DNA of 64,000 bases from Paraphaeosphaeria minitans (Eukaryota; Ascomycota; Dothideomycetes; Pleosporales; Didymosphaeriaceae). How positions within the stretch are numbered: position 1 is the stretch's first letter; every line of letters begins with the position of its first letter. Position numbers and translations under genes: made by a program. The stretch spans positions 2,170,001-2,234,000 of the forward strand of contig WJXW01000009.1 of the NCBI GenBank assembly GCA_015832175.1. Direction: 5' to 3'. Under the pieces are notes generated by a model that made no database searches, had not been told where the DNA came from, and saw only the letters and a program-made list of their open reading frames with translations. Shown here one piece after another: positions 11,042 to 22,993 of the stretch.

Positions 11042-12479
11042 GGTATAGGTAGTCAGGCTGCATAAAAGTTCCAACAGAACCTCTGAATTCCTGAGCAACA
11101 ATCCAGTCTCGCACATCTGAAAAGTCAAGCATCGCGGCGGCGTTGGCACTCCGGCCTATTTGTTCCTACCGCCCGGCGAAACGATCAGCCTCTCCCCTGC
11201 ATTGCGGCACAGCCTCGCCTCCGACCTGAGGCTGCGAGGCGCATTCTCAAGCGCTTGCAGCCTCGAGGTGATTGCTCCAGTATTGTCGTGACGAATCAAC
11301 GCTGCATGATGGCGACACACCCTGCACTTCGCCCCACGAACGCGGCGGCAGCGCAGCCTTGGAGGATGTATATCTATATCGTTCAGGTTGTCTGCCTGCG
11401 CATTAGGCAATACGATGTAGGCTGCGTTGTGGGATCGGCAATTTGTGCGTGTAAGCCATGGGGTCGAAATGCTGATGGCGTGATGCACTGCTTCATATGT
11501 TCGCACTCGTCGCGGACCTTGATGACGATCTGGAGTTGATGCAAGATATGAAGAGCGTCGCGTTGGGTAAGATGATCGGAGGTATGAGCGCCTCGGGAGC
11601 TGCCGCTGCCTAACCGTTCGCTTAGGTAGGTAGGTACCGTACCTAGCAGCCACTCGTTCACGATGCGGTGCCCAATGCGTCTTTTTCCCATCAATTAATG
11701 TTTTCCTGCATTCGCCAGGCTTCTTTCCGTCTCGTCGCAATGGCTGATCGGCGGATCTGGAGCGGAGGCACCCTCTCCGTGAGGAAAACAGCGACTCGCA
11801 TCATCATCCCTTGCCCTAACGGTAACGGTAACGTGCTCGCCGGAAAGGATGCGCACCCAGGATGTAAAGACGCGTAGATCTGCTGCATCATACGAAGAGC
11901 TTAGTTTGACGTTCGGGAATTCAAGATGCGATCGATTGTATCCTCTGTCTGCTGACTTGCATGATGCATTTGTCTGTCGTGAGCCTAGGTACTAGGCGCC
12001 CTGACCGACCTACGTGGAGGGTAGGATTTTCTCTGAGGCTTGGGAAATAGTTGGATGTGAAACCTGCGCACCAACGGAGAGAAGTTGCAAAGGCATATCA
12101 GATTTTGGTATGAAAAAATAACACTGGCGATAGAGTATCACGTTGGATTCGGCCGCTCATTGTTAGAGCAAATTGTCCTGGGAACCACCGACCGCCAATG
12201 ACCCTTCAGCCGCAGGCAAACTCGAACAAAAATAGGAAGAGTGTGAGCAAAATTGAGAAATTGTCACAATGGCAATGGAAGAGTCATTTCCACAAAAGAG
12301 ATAGCATTGAATAACAGACTCTAGACAGCTATAACCCCCATTCCCTATCGAGTCCACCATAAGAAGAAGAAAATCGTTGAGGCCACTCGGCGATCTAAAC
12401 GCCCGCGTAGGTTTGCACCAAGCATCCCATCTCATACTGTACAAGACATTGTATATATCATCTCATCGTGGCAACCCGC
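11042..12479. other. intergenic
   Basis: No supportable gene. A basic 194-codon minus-strand frame at 11156-11740 has no domain, and its upstream part is promoter-like sequence. TACCTA-type motifs occur at 11622-11645 and near 11984. A small TAACGG repeat (GGTAACGGTAACG) lies at 11818-11833. Confidence 0.45.
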
Positions 12480-12841
12480 TTAAGAAGAGGGAGCAGTGAC
12501 GACGGTGGTGTCGGCAGTGGGGTTGACGTCGGAGCAGAAGAGAGCCTGGCCGAGGATGGGCAGGATGCAGCACTTGGCCTGCTGGCCAGCGGTGGCGCAG
12601 ATGTCGATGAACTGGTTGGTGCTGGTGGGGGTGGTGGTAGCTGGGAAATGTTAGCGAGGGAAGATATGTTGTGGAGCTTTCGGGGCAACTTACGAGTAGC
12701 GCAGTCGAGGTCAGCGAGGTTGAGGACGTCTGTAGCGCAGCAGAGGGGGGAGCCGCCAGTGCAGACGGGGATCTGGCGGGACTCGAGGGCCGGGGCGGCG
12801 GCGGCGGCGAACGCGAATGCGATGACGGTGAAGAACTGCAT
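12480..12841 (-). CDS. class II hydrophobin, two exons
   Basis: Modelled as complement(join(12480..12640,12694..12841)), 102 residues. The donor is ACTC|GTAAGT and the acceptor TTCCCAG|CT, giving a 53-nt intron. The ATG at 12841 starts a signal peptide (MQFFTVIAFAFAAAAAPALE). The mature part has exactly eight cysteines in the hydrophobin order C-CC-C-C-CC-C: C-x6-CC-x11-C-x16-C-x8-CC-x10-C. The spacings 11, 16, 8 and 10 and the block CCATDVLNLADLDC place it in class II (cerato-ulmin type). The first spacing of 6 is shorter than the usual 9-10. Hydrophobins self-assemble at air-water or wall surfaces of hyphae and spores. It stands alone, with long gene-free flanks. Confidence 0.94.
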
Positions 12842-14824
12842 CTTAACGATTGTTGGTGGTAGAAAGGTTGAATGTTTGGAACGATGTTTGGTAGTGGAGT
12901 AGATGAGTTGATGTGTTGTGATGATGTTCAGTTCTTGCGACATCGACGTCCTCTTATACTTTGAGATGCTGTCGATATGAGCGCTTTCGTAAGGGGTTTG
13001 ACGGCTTCCAAGGCCGCTCTACCCAGTGGTTCTTCCACGGCGTCGTCATCGCGAGTCTCTCCAGACCAAGATCGACATCGATGTTCAGGCGAATCGACAC
13101 AAAACAGCGCCAAATAACAGAAACGTGCCTGTCCAAAGGCCGAATCAAGAATGTATTCTGCCTATTACGACTGAAGACTAGGAGAGAGTTGTGCTGATCG
13201 TCATACATCAGCCTTGAATGCGTTGTGATCAGCATGCCAACCAGTCTCTTGAAGATAAAACAGCAACTAAGGCTGGCATCAAACCACGTATCGTGAGGTA
13301 GCGCTCGGAGGAGCGCCGAAGAACAAGCATCCGTCCATTTCGATCCATCTCGGAGAAAGGGCTGCATCGGGAAGGGACATGCTTGACAGGGTGATCGGCT
13401 GCTGTGGTTTGGGGCCACTTCCATGTGTGTTGGAAACTGTACGCGGCTTCGCTGGACCAGTGGCGGCACCCTACTGAGCAATGAGTTCCTCAAGACTGCA
13501 AGAATGCAAGAAGGTAAGAACTTCCCCCAAATCCACATGTAGCTTCAACATCGCATTGCAGATTGGCACTGAACAGATAACCTCATGACGTCGATTTTCA
13601 CTGCTAGCAAGCGGCCAGGCCGCAGCATGATGTGGTCATCTCCGAGGGCGAGCGTTTGAGAAAACACAAGAGGCCGTCAGACCCAGAATTGAACCTGATG
13701 GTCGACATGGCACCCATACTCATGCTGGCAGAAGGAGAGCATGGTTTCACGAATCACGTTCAGGTACCAACAAGATGCAAGGGTTGTCGGCACAACGCGA
13801 CCCTGTGGCGAGTTGTGGCTGCTGGTGGATTTTTGTTGCAAATTTCAATAGCCTTGGTGGATTGAATTTATTCATTCGCTGGAGATCAGTTCGACCATGG
13901 AAGTGGCGAAGCCTCTCGTGGTGGAGTCTCCCGTTGTTGGGCGCCGTTGAAACGGCCGAGTGAAACGAAAGCTGCCAATCGTTCGCAAAGCGCTGAGTCT
14001 GACAGCTGTCGTGGCTAGAGCATAACGTCAGTATGCGATCAAGGTTTTCCAGACGCCTGGCCAACTCCCAGTTGCTTCCAAGTTTGTGAAAGCGACTTGT
14101 TATAGAGCTAGGGTTGTGTTATAGGGCTGAACCCCCTTATGGAAAGTGCATCGGTCAGAGCTCTCCCTTGTCCCTGCGTCATGCAACATGTAGCTGCCCT
14201 TGAAATGAGGCGGCGACAGTTGCATTGGGTTCGTGATTGTGGTGGCGTCGCGTGTGAGATGAGATGGGGTTGTGGCAAGTAGATGGCGTGCACATGGTGT
14301 TGTGAAAGCTGGGGTTAGATTCGCTTAGCCTTGGATGCGTCATTGCCCTTTTGGCCCGATCGACGTCACACGTCTCCTTCCCCAGCCGTGCCTTGCAGTC
14401 CACGATTTACATCATGGAGGATGCCTCCCCTGATAATCATCCAATTGCAGGTTTGCATTAATTCACGGCAAAGTTTCGTATTCTTGATGGACAACGGCAG
14501 TGGCATGAGGGCTCCTCTACCCGAGCTTGGCTGCCGTCAGGCACGTTTCCATATTTGGCACGAGATGCACTTGAAACGGTTGGCAGGAGTGACGGTTGCT
14601 GTGTGGGTGCTGTATGGGTTTAACCGCGCTTACAAGCAGAAGTACGTCCGGGTCTTCCATGGGGGGACTGTGTCAGCCGTTTCAGCCATGTCATCGCAAT
14701 CGCACCCAACGTTGAGATCAAGTCCGCTTAGAACATAATAATATGCGATACAGTACAAACGATACGAGCCCCAGCCATGCTATGCAATGCAAATCGAAAC
14801 AACGCTTCATGAGAAGCAGCACTT
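12842..14824. other. 2 kb gene-free stretch
   Basis: Upstream region of the hydrophobin gene and downstream region of the amino-acid permease. Open frames at 12954-13538 and 14331-14738 have no domain, signal peptide or codon pattern like that of the neighbours. I see nothing else in it. Confidence 0.5.
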
Positions 14825-16501
14825 TTACCTCCGGAGAATGGCATTGAACCCCTTGGTCCACATGCTCCTGGAGCTTTCTTCCCAGTGTTCGGCCGTCTCG
14901 CCCTTGTTATTCTCGAACTTGCCAGTGAGGATGTCTGCCTCCGAAGAGGTGACGAACTTGGACCGGGTGAAGATCTTGTGGCCAATGTACATGACCGCGA
15001 AAAGAATCAAACTGACATAGGCGATGAAAAACTCTTCGACGCTCCAAGGTACGAATGCGGTGAAACCTTGGGTGAGAGTGATGATGACGCAGAAGACAAG
15101 TCCGTAGGTAGCGAACCAGTCCCCTCCCCATGCTTGGTATGGGAGGTTGTCACGGTCAATGTTGTGCGCCCGGAGAGCCTTGCTGAAGGCGAGGTAGCAA
15201 ATGAAAATGCAGCACCACGCAATCAGCCCAGCCACACTGGTGATGTTCAACAACCAGTTGAACGCTTCGGTACCACTGCTGGAGCAGTTCAAGTAGCCCA
15301 GCGCGCCTACAGCAGCCGTAACCGCAACTGCAACGTAAGGGACACCGCGCTTGGACGTGAGCTGGAGGATCTTGGGTGCGCACTGCTGCTCGGAGAGACC
15401 GACGAGGATACGACTTCCAGAGTAGACGTTCGAGCTAGCAGCGGAAAGTACGGCCGTCAGGAGGACCGCGTTGATGATGTGAGGAAGGACTGACACGCCC
15501 GCGAGCTGCGCAGCGATGACCAACGGTGAGGAGCTGGCGTTGGTATCTCCGATGAGGAGTGACTCATTATCGTACGGAACGACGATGCCGATGAAGAAGA
15601 TGGTGAAGACAAAGAGCAGGAAGATGCTCCAGAAAGTCCTTCGGATGGCCTTGGGCATCGTCACCCTGGGGTTCTGGCTTTCACCAGCGCCCACTGCTAC
15701 CAACTCAGATCCCTGGAATGAGAACGCAGCTGCTACCATCACAGCCCAGAAGCCGACGAACTTCGCTTTCGGTCCCTCGGTCAAGTAAGGAGCGAACGCG
15801 CCCGGCTCCCTCCAGTATTTGAAACCAAGGTAACCTTGGTCACCTGCACCAGCATTGATGCAGATGGAGAAGATCATGAAACCGACCAAAGCCAAGACCT
15901 TCAGCGAAGCGAACCAGAACTCAAACTCACCAAACAAGTCAACGGGCAAGAAGTTCACCAGAGTGATGGGGACCCAGAAAATGGAGATGAAGATGGCAAT
16001 GTTGAGGTTGGCGTTCCACCATTGGATGATCAAGCCGGCAGCGCTGAGCTCCAGAGCGTAGGTGATGCTCCAACTGAACCAGTATATCCAACCCATGGCG
16101 AATCCGAGACTAGGGTCAACAAAGCGAGAAGCGTACTGCGTGAAGGCACCGGAAATTGGGAGGTAGGTCGACATCTCAGCAAGCGCTTGCATGACGGCGT
16201 ATACGAGGGTTCCGATGAAAACATAGGCGAGAAGGGCTCCTGCGGGTCCCGCGGTTGCAATGCTCTTTCCCGAGGCGATGAAGATACCGGTACCAACCGT
16301 ACCACCTATCTGCTGTTAGCAATGCGCCACGGTGAGACGAGCGAAAGACATACCAATGGCAACGAACTGCAAGTGACGACTTGACAGCTTTCGCTGCAAC
16401 TGTGCTTCCTCGGGGGACGAGCCTCCCTTCTCAGCATCGCTCGACGATAACGTCTGCGACTTGTCCGACTTGTTGTCCGTCTTCTGGGTGATGCCCTCCA
16501 T
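14825..16501 (-). CDS. amino-acid permease (YAT/AAT family, APC superfamily), two exons
   Basis: Modelled as complement(join(14825..16305,16354..16501 with exon end at 16354)), 542 residues. The donor is GCCATTG|GTATGT and the acceptor CAGATAG|GTGGT. Joining rebuilds AIGGTVGTGIFIASG, the conserved first transmembrane segment of fungal amino-acid permeases. It is followed by EMSTYLPISGAFTQYASRFVDP, GWIYWFSW, and FSFQGSELVAVGAGESQNPR, all typical of the Gap1-like group. Twelve hydrophobic segments follow in order, and the N-terminal 45 residues are Ser/Lys/Glu-rich and cytosolic. The protein should import amino acids by proton symport at the plasma membrane; substrate range cannot be read from sequence. 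The N-terminal lysines and C-terminal tail are where such permeases are ubiquitinated for turnover. Confidence 0.93.
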
Positions 16502-18230
16502 CCTGATGCTTCTGATCCAGCTGGTCTTGGTAAGGTACCGTAGGAATGTGAGGCCGCCGCGGCGATGCGAGCTTGATCCACTTAAGGTCGGAAAGATTTT
16601 GTCGAGTCACCGATGAATGATGCAAGACTCACAGAGGAGAGCTCAGGTCTATTTCAAAGACATCGTCCATGCACCCCCGGATCATGTGCCGCTACTATCT
16701 CTGTCCATAACAACCTGGATTCGCGTAGTCGCCTTACCTAGACTGCTCTCGAAAATTTCTTCACAGTGGTCCCACCGTCGCCTTACTGGAGGCCGACAGA
16801 ATTCCCAGGTGTGATGGCCGCCGGCAATGAAAATTCGGCATGGGTACGCGGCGGCTACGAGCGGGTCGCCACCTCCAAGCGCAATGCATCCCACGACGCG
16901 ATGGCCAGGAACAGGCAAGGTCTTGCTAACGCGTCGTCGGTGCGTAGCATTTCTTTCAGATGTCCGAAAAGTCTGCGGTGGTGAGCAAATAAGCTTGCGA
17001 TGTGAGGAGCTTCCATGACTTAGCACGACTAGTGCGGCTCATCCACGGAAATGACTAATCCCGCTTTGGCCGAATCCATCCACACTTCCCGGGGCCGTCT
17101 TTTTTTCCTCTCCACCTTTTCGTCGGATGCGGCCGCGCCCCCCTACTGTTATCGAAGAGTTGACTCACTCGCATGACCATCTTGCCATTCATTCATCACT
17201 GTCCATGATTGACAGCAGCTGCCACGAGTCCCAAAACGATGGAGTCCATCAACGATTCAACATGTCTGACAGCATCAGAGAATCGTGAGACCGCGCGACT
17301 GTCAAATAATCCAAGATCTCAAAGACGTGGTCGACGATTGACTTAGGTCATGACCAAACCGATGTCATACATGGAGACCCGCTTCTCCGCGTTCTTCTTG
17401 CCGCGCTACAGGTCAAGGGAATCCGAAGACGGTGTGTTACCCCAGGAGGAGCGATGCAGTATCCACATGTGTGACCTAACACTGTACCTGACGTGCTGAT
17501 TCGACTCAGGGATGCATTGTAGGCTACTGACGACATTCGTAGCTGTCTTTGCCTCGTTCAATCCTTTGCTGTGGTCCCGGAAACAGATCCCACGACTCAG
17601 TGCAGTCAGCAGTCCAGAGCCTCGATCGAAGAACGCGACGCCGACACGATGGCAATGTTTAGCCCGTCTGTTGTTGTTGACTTGGACTGATCTCATGTGG
17701 CGTTATTTGGTCACATTAATTGTCCTAGCGCGGACTAGACACCAAATGTCTCAGCCCTATGCATGTCCAGAACATGCCATGCTCCGATGACAGCCATGAT
17801 GTATGAGACAGTCCTGACCAGCCTCTTGGGAAAATCTCATCAACGAGCGTATGGGATGCTGAGCAGCTTTCCCTCCCGTAAAGAACAAAGAGATGATTTC
17901 CAAATTCATCGTGACGATTCATCGGACGTCCTCTCTACGGTCTAGTTCGGGTCGTCTCTCCAGTTGTTGCCCTTGGTGTAACCATTGCTTTACGATCACT
18001 TCACGGCTTATCCTTTACGACATACGGAACTTTCCAAATCTCAATCGACGATGATTACGTACGTCGCATCACATATGGGTATCCGTCTATTTCATGCTCA
18101 AGGACGAGATACATAGATGCCTGTTTCCCTACTTCTACGACAGCATCACACGCGGTTCATACATCTTCTGACACCTGCTGTACGGCGTTTGCAGCGCACT
18201 AGTTGATTACAACCACAGGCATTTTCTATA
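16502..18230. other. 1.7 kb divergent intergenic region
   Basis: Shared upstream region of the minus-strand permease and the plus-strand orphan gene at 18231. Short unrelated frames only. I see no repeats or RNA genes. Confidence 0.5.
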
Positions 18231-19479
18231 ATGGTCATTGACACGACACTTCGGCTGCACTGGACTCAACGGATTGCGCTCGTTAGACACAACCTCCATG
18301 CAGCCCGTCGAACGAATGACTTCACGTTCTTCAAAACGCTCCAGGCGCACGCCATCATTGATGGAACAGATCACGTGGCAATTCTCCACTCCGTCCTCGG
18401 CAATGATGCCGATTCAGTGCTTTCGGCGCTCGACAACCTCAACGCCGGCATCGCCTACGTGCATCAAGACGCCTTCAAAGCCGTCTACGACGGCGCAAAG
18501 TCTACCATGTACAAGGCCGACAACTCCCCTTCCAGTCGACGATCCCTCCTACGAGTTGACATCTGCCAACAACGCGACATGGCAGACCATGCCATCGACA
18601 AGACCGCCAATTCAGCGGTCCAGCTCATCCATGCCCAGCCTGTCTACTGTCAGGATGCTGTTGCCAACGCTTGGATCACCGGAACGACCATCATTGCCGA
18701 CGCAGTCTGCGTCTGCTTGAAGGAGATGGAAGCCATCGAGGACAACTTGGACGACTTCATTCGGCTCGAATACTCATGGAATAGTATCCAGAGCTCTGTC
18801 GATGCGGCAATCTCAGCCTTGCGTGGCATCTTCAGTCTCATGGAGCGCTCGAACCTTTCAACAAGCTCGTCGCGCAATCTGAGTGTTTCCTCGGCAGTCG
18901 GCTCAGAGGGTGGAGGAAGCAACTTTCGCAGCAGAAACTCTTCTGCTGCATCAGCTTTTGGTGGCTTGATCAAGAGAGCGTTCAGCCAGTCCCACAACAT
19001 GGGCCCGCCACCTCCAACACCCTCTAAAGCTGGCCGTGCCAGCTCACTCTCCATACCTGATGCGAACCCGAGGACCCTGCGGCTTAGCATCAGCGGATCG
19101 TGTCCAACGAAGATGTCCACGTACACGGATCATCCCCATACCCTGTTGACAACGATCCCACCAACACCCAGTGTGCATGAAACGCCAACAGCGACAGCAA
19201 GCCCCTTCAGCTCAAAGGGCGACTACTTTGCTTTCGACATGGAGAAAGAAGTCGACAAAGCGAACAAGGGGAACTCGCCCTCCCCTAGCGACCTTATGCA
19301 GATGTGAGTACATTCCTTGGGCGACATTAGGCTGAAACATCGCTGACCATCGACGCAGTGAAAGCTTAGACCCACTGTATGCGCCACCCGCCGACAATAC
19401 TGAAAAGGCCTCGCTGTCACTGAGTCTTCGCAGGTTTTCGGAGCATTTCCTTTCTCCGCCGGCGGTCGTGGGTGCTTGA
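18231..19479 (+). CDS. conserved-looking orphan protein, two exons
   Basis: Modelled as join(18231..19303,19359..19479), 397 residues. The donor is CAGAT|GTGAGT, the branch site GCTGACC and the acceptor GACGCAG|TGAA. The join continues MQ-IESLDPLYAPPADN and ends SPPAVVGA. The first 210 residues are predicted mostly alpha-helical (HNLHAARRTNDFTFFKTLQ, AVANAWITGTTIIADAVC, SWNSIQSSVDAAISALRGI) and look like a helical bundle. The remainder is Ser/Pro/Thr-rich and disordered (NLSTSSSRNLSVSSAVG, PPPPTPSKAGRASS), with many potential phosphosites. I do not recognise the family. No signal peptide or membrane segment is visible, so it is probably cytosolic. The intron and the continuous frame argue that it is a real gene. 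Confidence 0.72.
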
Positions 19480-20677
19480 TCCCACTTGCTGTGCCGCCGG
19501 AGTCCCGCGATCGTGCGTTCGGTCATGTTCTCAACATTTCATTGCTGCGCGGCACAGCATATTTCGGGACGGCGATTGTCTGTCATTCCCTGTCGCAAGC
19601 TTTTGTTCAACGTTTGCTCCTCGCTCGTCTTTCTTTGTCGAGATCAATGTACGTGTAATGCTCTGCTAAAATTTCCATTCCATAGTATCTAATCTCAGTC
19701 GTTTCAACATTCCTTTCTTTGTGTGGTCTTAGCTGACATTCCTTCCCCACGCCATGACTTGAAACTTAGCGCGCAAAACAGCCTGTGCGAGGCCGAGTAT
19801 GCAGGTACCAGGGCTGTGCGTAAGTACTAAGACCGTCGCGCACCATCCGGAAACCAGGTCTGCATGTCGGGCATCGTTTGTCTCGATGCGGTTAGCCACT
19901 CTAACGGCCGCATACCCGAATTCCCCCTTCGGGTCAAGAAGACGAGACCCAAGTGTCTATGCATACTACATAGCAAGCTCGTGCGCGGTCCAGTGAGCCG
20001 CATTTCGTGCCTGAACAATGCCAGCCCGGGGATTTCTGGCTTTTGGCAGGCAAAGGCTGTCAAACACCACGGTATGTGCACACATTCACAATGCGCCGAA
20101 GCTCGACGATGATGCGATACCGTACCCTAACAAGAGCCAGTGTGCGCCGTCGGAACGACCGTAAATTTGTGTCGCACATTCCAACGATGTGTTCCTACCA
20201 CTTCGCATTCTTTGTGGGAGCAAGACACTAGGTAATAAGTCGCACTGCCCCCAGAGGGCCCAAACGAGTACGCTTAGGCAACGCCCAGCCCCCATTCAGT
20301 AACGACACAGAATCCTCATCATACTCGGGAACAGCATTCGCACAGGGATCTAGCAGCGCCGCAATCATTGGGCGTGTCTCGCCTCTTTGTTGTGGATTGG
20401 ATCCAACGTCAGCCTCGCTGAATCGCCTGCCCTGGGTACAACCTAGCTGAACGTAGCAGTTATTCATCGCCGAACCATCCTGCACGGCGCAGCAAGGTAG
20501 GGCGTCGTTTCGATACCTATGTAAGGGCAGCTTCCGCCTCGAATCACTAGTGTTGAACACCATCATCATCATAATCTAATGTTTAGACTGGCTTGCGGGG
20601 TTTATGTGTTCGAACCCTGCAATCACCCTTCACGCATACGCGACAGCCATCGCATACCTACGAGGTCCATTGACAGA
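19480..20677. other. intergenic
   Basis: No supportable gene. A 114-codon minus-strand frame at 20228-20572 crosses the promoter of the next gene and shows no domain. Confidence 0.45.
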
Positions 20678-21568
20678 ATGTCGCTCCCACCAACCTTCAT
20701 CTTCGTTCTCGCCGCAGTCATCCCAGCCGCAGCCTCACCCATCACTCCAGAAGCATACCTCCACAAGCGCTCGACCTCACCACACAACATCGGCATCAGC
20801 TTCGCGATAGGCATATCCGTCCTACTCGTGGCATCCATCGTATTCTACCTGGGCGTCCAGCGCGGCCGAACAGGCACATGGTTCTGCTGGCGCGCGCCCC
20901 TCGCATCGCTCAGCCCAGCCTCGCCGAGTGAGAAAACGCACACCCTCGATACCGACATGCTGAAAAGCCGCATCAGCTCCCCCATCCACATGCACTCGAG
21001 TGCGCTCCCAGAGCTCTCGCCCGTGGAGGTGCAGCCCCGCGTCGCGGAATTCAAGTCGCCGCTGGAGGAGAAGTCAAAGTTGCTCGAGCTCTCCGCGACG
21101 ACGGAGAAGGCTGTCTTCGAGATGGGTCTTGCGTCGCCGCGGCGTCCACCAAGCGCGGCGTCGATGGAGGGCAATAGTTTCTACTCGAGCCGCAAGTCGT
21201 CCATTGCGAGTGCGTATCGGAAGAGCTTGGCGAGCGAGAAGACGTCGGGGAAGATTGTTTATTCGACGCAAGAGCGGCCGTCGAAGGTAAACAGCTGGTT
21301 GGATCGGAAGAGCTGGTTCTGTCGGGGTGCGATGGAGGTTGAGGATGAAGAGAAAAAGATTCGGGGGAGGGATGGGACGGAGGGCGAGGGCACAGCTGTT
21401 TTGGCACCTCCACCTGCTGCGGTGATGGCGGATGAGGTTGAAGCGGAGGGGAGGCAGAGTCATATGGATTGGTCTGGGATGGAGTGGTTGGCGAAGGTGT
21501 ACAATGGGCGCAAGTCGAGGCGACTGAGTGGGACGAAGAGTTTCTTCATCTCTGGGGATGATAAATGA
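20678..21568 (+). CDS. single-pass membrane protein with signal peptide
   Basis: 296 residues. The ATG at 20678 is preferred over the earlier start of the same frame because it opens directly into a signal peptide (MSLPPTFIFVLAAVIPAAAS). A very short ectodomain follows (PITPEAYLHKRSTSPH), then a transmembrane helix (IGISFAIGISVLLVASIVFY) and a basic stop-transfer region (QRGRTG). The 220-residue cytosolic tail has SPxx phosphosite-like motifs and a conserved-looking NSWLDRKSWF, and ends in MDWSGMEWLAKVYNGRK. No enzyme domain. The layout matches the protein at 10391-11041 (tiny ectodomain, one helix, long Ser/Pro tail), though the sequences are not alike. Role unknown; a membrane sensor or scaffold is only a guess. 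Confidence 0.7.
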   Translation: MSLPPTFIFVLAAVIPAAASPITPEAYLHKRSTSPHNIGISFAIGISVLLVASIVFYLGVQRGRTGTWFCWRAPLASLSPASPSEKTHTLDTDMLKSRISSPIHMHSSALPELSPVEVQPRVAEFKSPLEEKSKLLELSATTEKAVFEMGLASPRRPPSAASMEGNSFYSSRKSSIASAYRKSLASEKTSGKIVYSTQERPSKVNSWLDRKSWFCRGAMEVEDEEKKIRGRDGTEGEGTAVLAPPPAAVMADEVEAEGRQSHMDWSGMEWLAKVYNGRKSRRLSGTKSFFISGDDK

Positions 21569-22993
21569 TCGAGTCGCACATTATTGTGCTTAAAATACTT
21601 TCTCGAGAGACTCAGGCAACCGAGGCGATGGCGAGCAAGGCATAGCCTGTGCGGTACCTAAGTCTCAGTGCTGGTCGGCGCCTTGGGTAAGGTACTGAGT
21701 ACTTTACAGCGATACCATGCCCTGGACGTGCTACGGAGCCCTCGCTTACATGCGATGCGCCAGTACGATCGCTGCCGCTGGTCTTGCTGCAATCGGTTGC
21801 TTCGGTGTCGCGAGACCAACACTGTCTACCTAATATGTGTACATACGAGGCGGTCCTCTTTGTTTTGTAGGATACGGTCGACGATAAGATACCCATTAGA
21901 TTTCTTTGAACCATTAGTGTATCAACAATATACCACGCGAACCATTTCCCCCTCTCCGTCTTCTGGTGTGTGTATAGCCAAGCTACAACATTGAATCGAA
22001 GTGCCACCCCCTTATTGCGAAGCAGGTCTTCCCTGGTATGTATAAGAGGGGGAAGTCGATATTGAAGCAACTTAGATATCACTCTAATTAACTTCAGGAA
22101 TATGGATAGTAACTAAAAAGAGCGCTTTAACCGACATCCAAAAAAAACTTCACTGAGCTATCACTTCGATAGTAACACGTTCCTAGTTCAGCTTTTCTTC
22201 GCCTTCGCAAATATCAATTCCTACGATATCAAATACTTTTAAAACAGTTAATGCACACCACTTACTAGATGTACTGTGCAGTCTGATCTGAAGTTTGGAC
22301 TCCATCCCACCTAACATACTAGAATAGTCCTTTGGATACAGCGTGTAATTACAGAGCAGGCGATACGTGGGCTAATGTCTCAGACCCGTCTCAATACTAC
22401 ACCTAGATGTTATGTATTTATCTACAATATCACCCAACAACAAAGTCTCGTCAGACTAGATTACTATGCACAGAGCTAACTGATCGCACGTGCGAAGCAG
22501 CCTAAAAGAGACATAGGCAGCGCTCCTAACAGGACGTACCTAGTCCAGCAGCGCAAAAAAACCGTACTTGTACTGTAGCAGCATAGCTTATATTAGCGTC
22601 TTTTTGTACTCCAACTAATCATTATATAAATAGTACTACTATTGCAAAATTTTAGTTTCTGTGCGTTGCTGCACCTAGTACGTACCTACTGGTAGGAGCG
22701 CTGGTCTCAGGCTCTAACACTGAGATGCAGACATGTGACCTCGTTGCCTGCGAGGCCGCCCTCTGGTATTTCATCCGCTTACGGTCTCGTTCCTCGTTTA
22801 CCTACCTAGGTAGAGCGACCCCAACATCGTATAAAGCCAAGCCCTTCCGGTACGCAACCAGTTCATCTCAAAACTCTTCTGTTTTTTTCAACTTCAAATT
22901 CGCAAAACATGACATGGCTTTGAAAACTGGATACTTGCACGATGATGCATTCGACGATGGCTATCTTCAAGTCAGCGATCTTCATACAGTGCA
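21569..22993. other. intergenic, AT-rich core
   Basis: No gene supported. About 22080-22680 is visibly richer in A+T than the flanks and devoid of long frames in all six readings, as seen for RIP-degraded or relic repeats. TACCTAGGTA occurs at 22803-22812. Confidence 0.5.

Noticed and set aside
11156..11740. 194-codon basic minus-strand frame
   Set aside because: Strongly basic, no motif, and partly promoter-like sequence with TAGGTAGGTAGG runs; not a credible protein.
12954..13538. 194-codon minus-strand frame upstream of the hydrophobin
   Set aside because: No recognisable features; probably chance.
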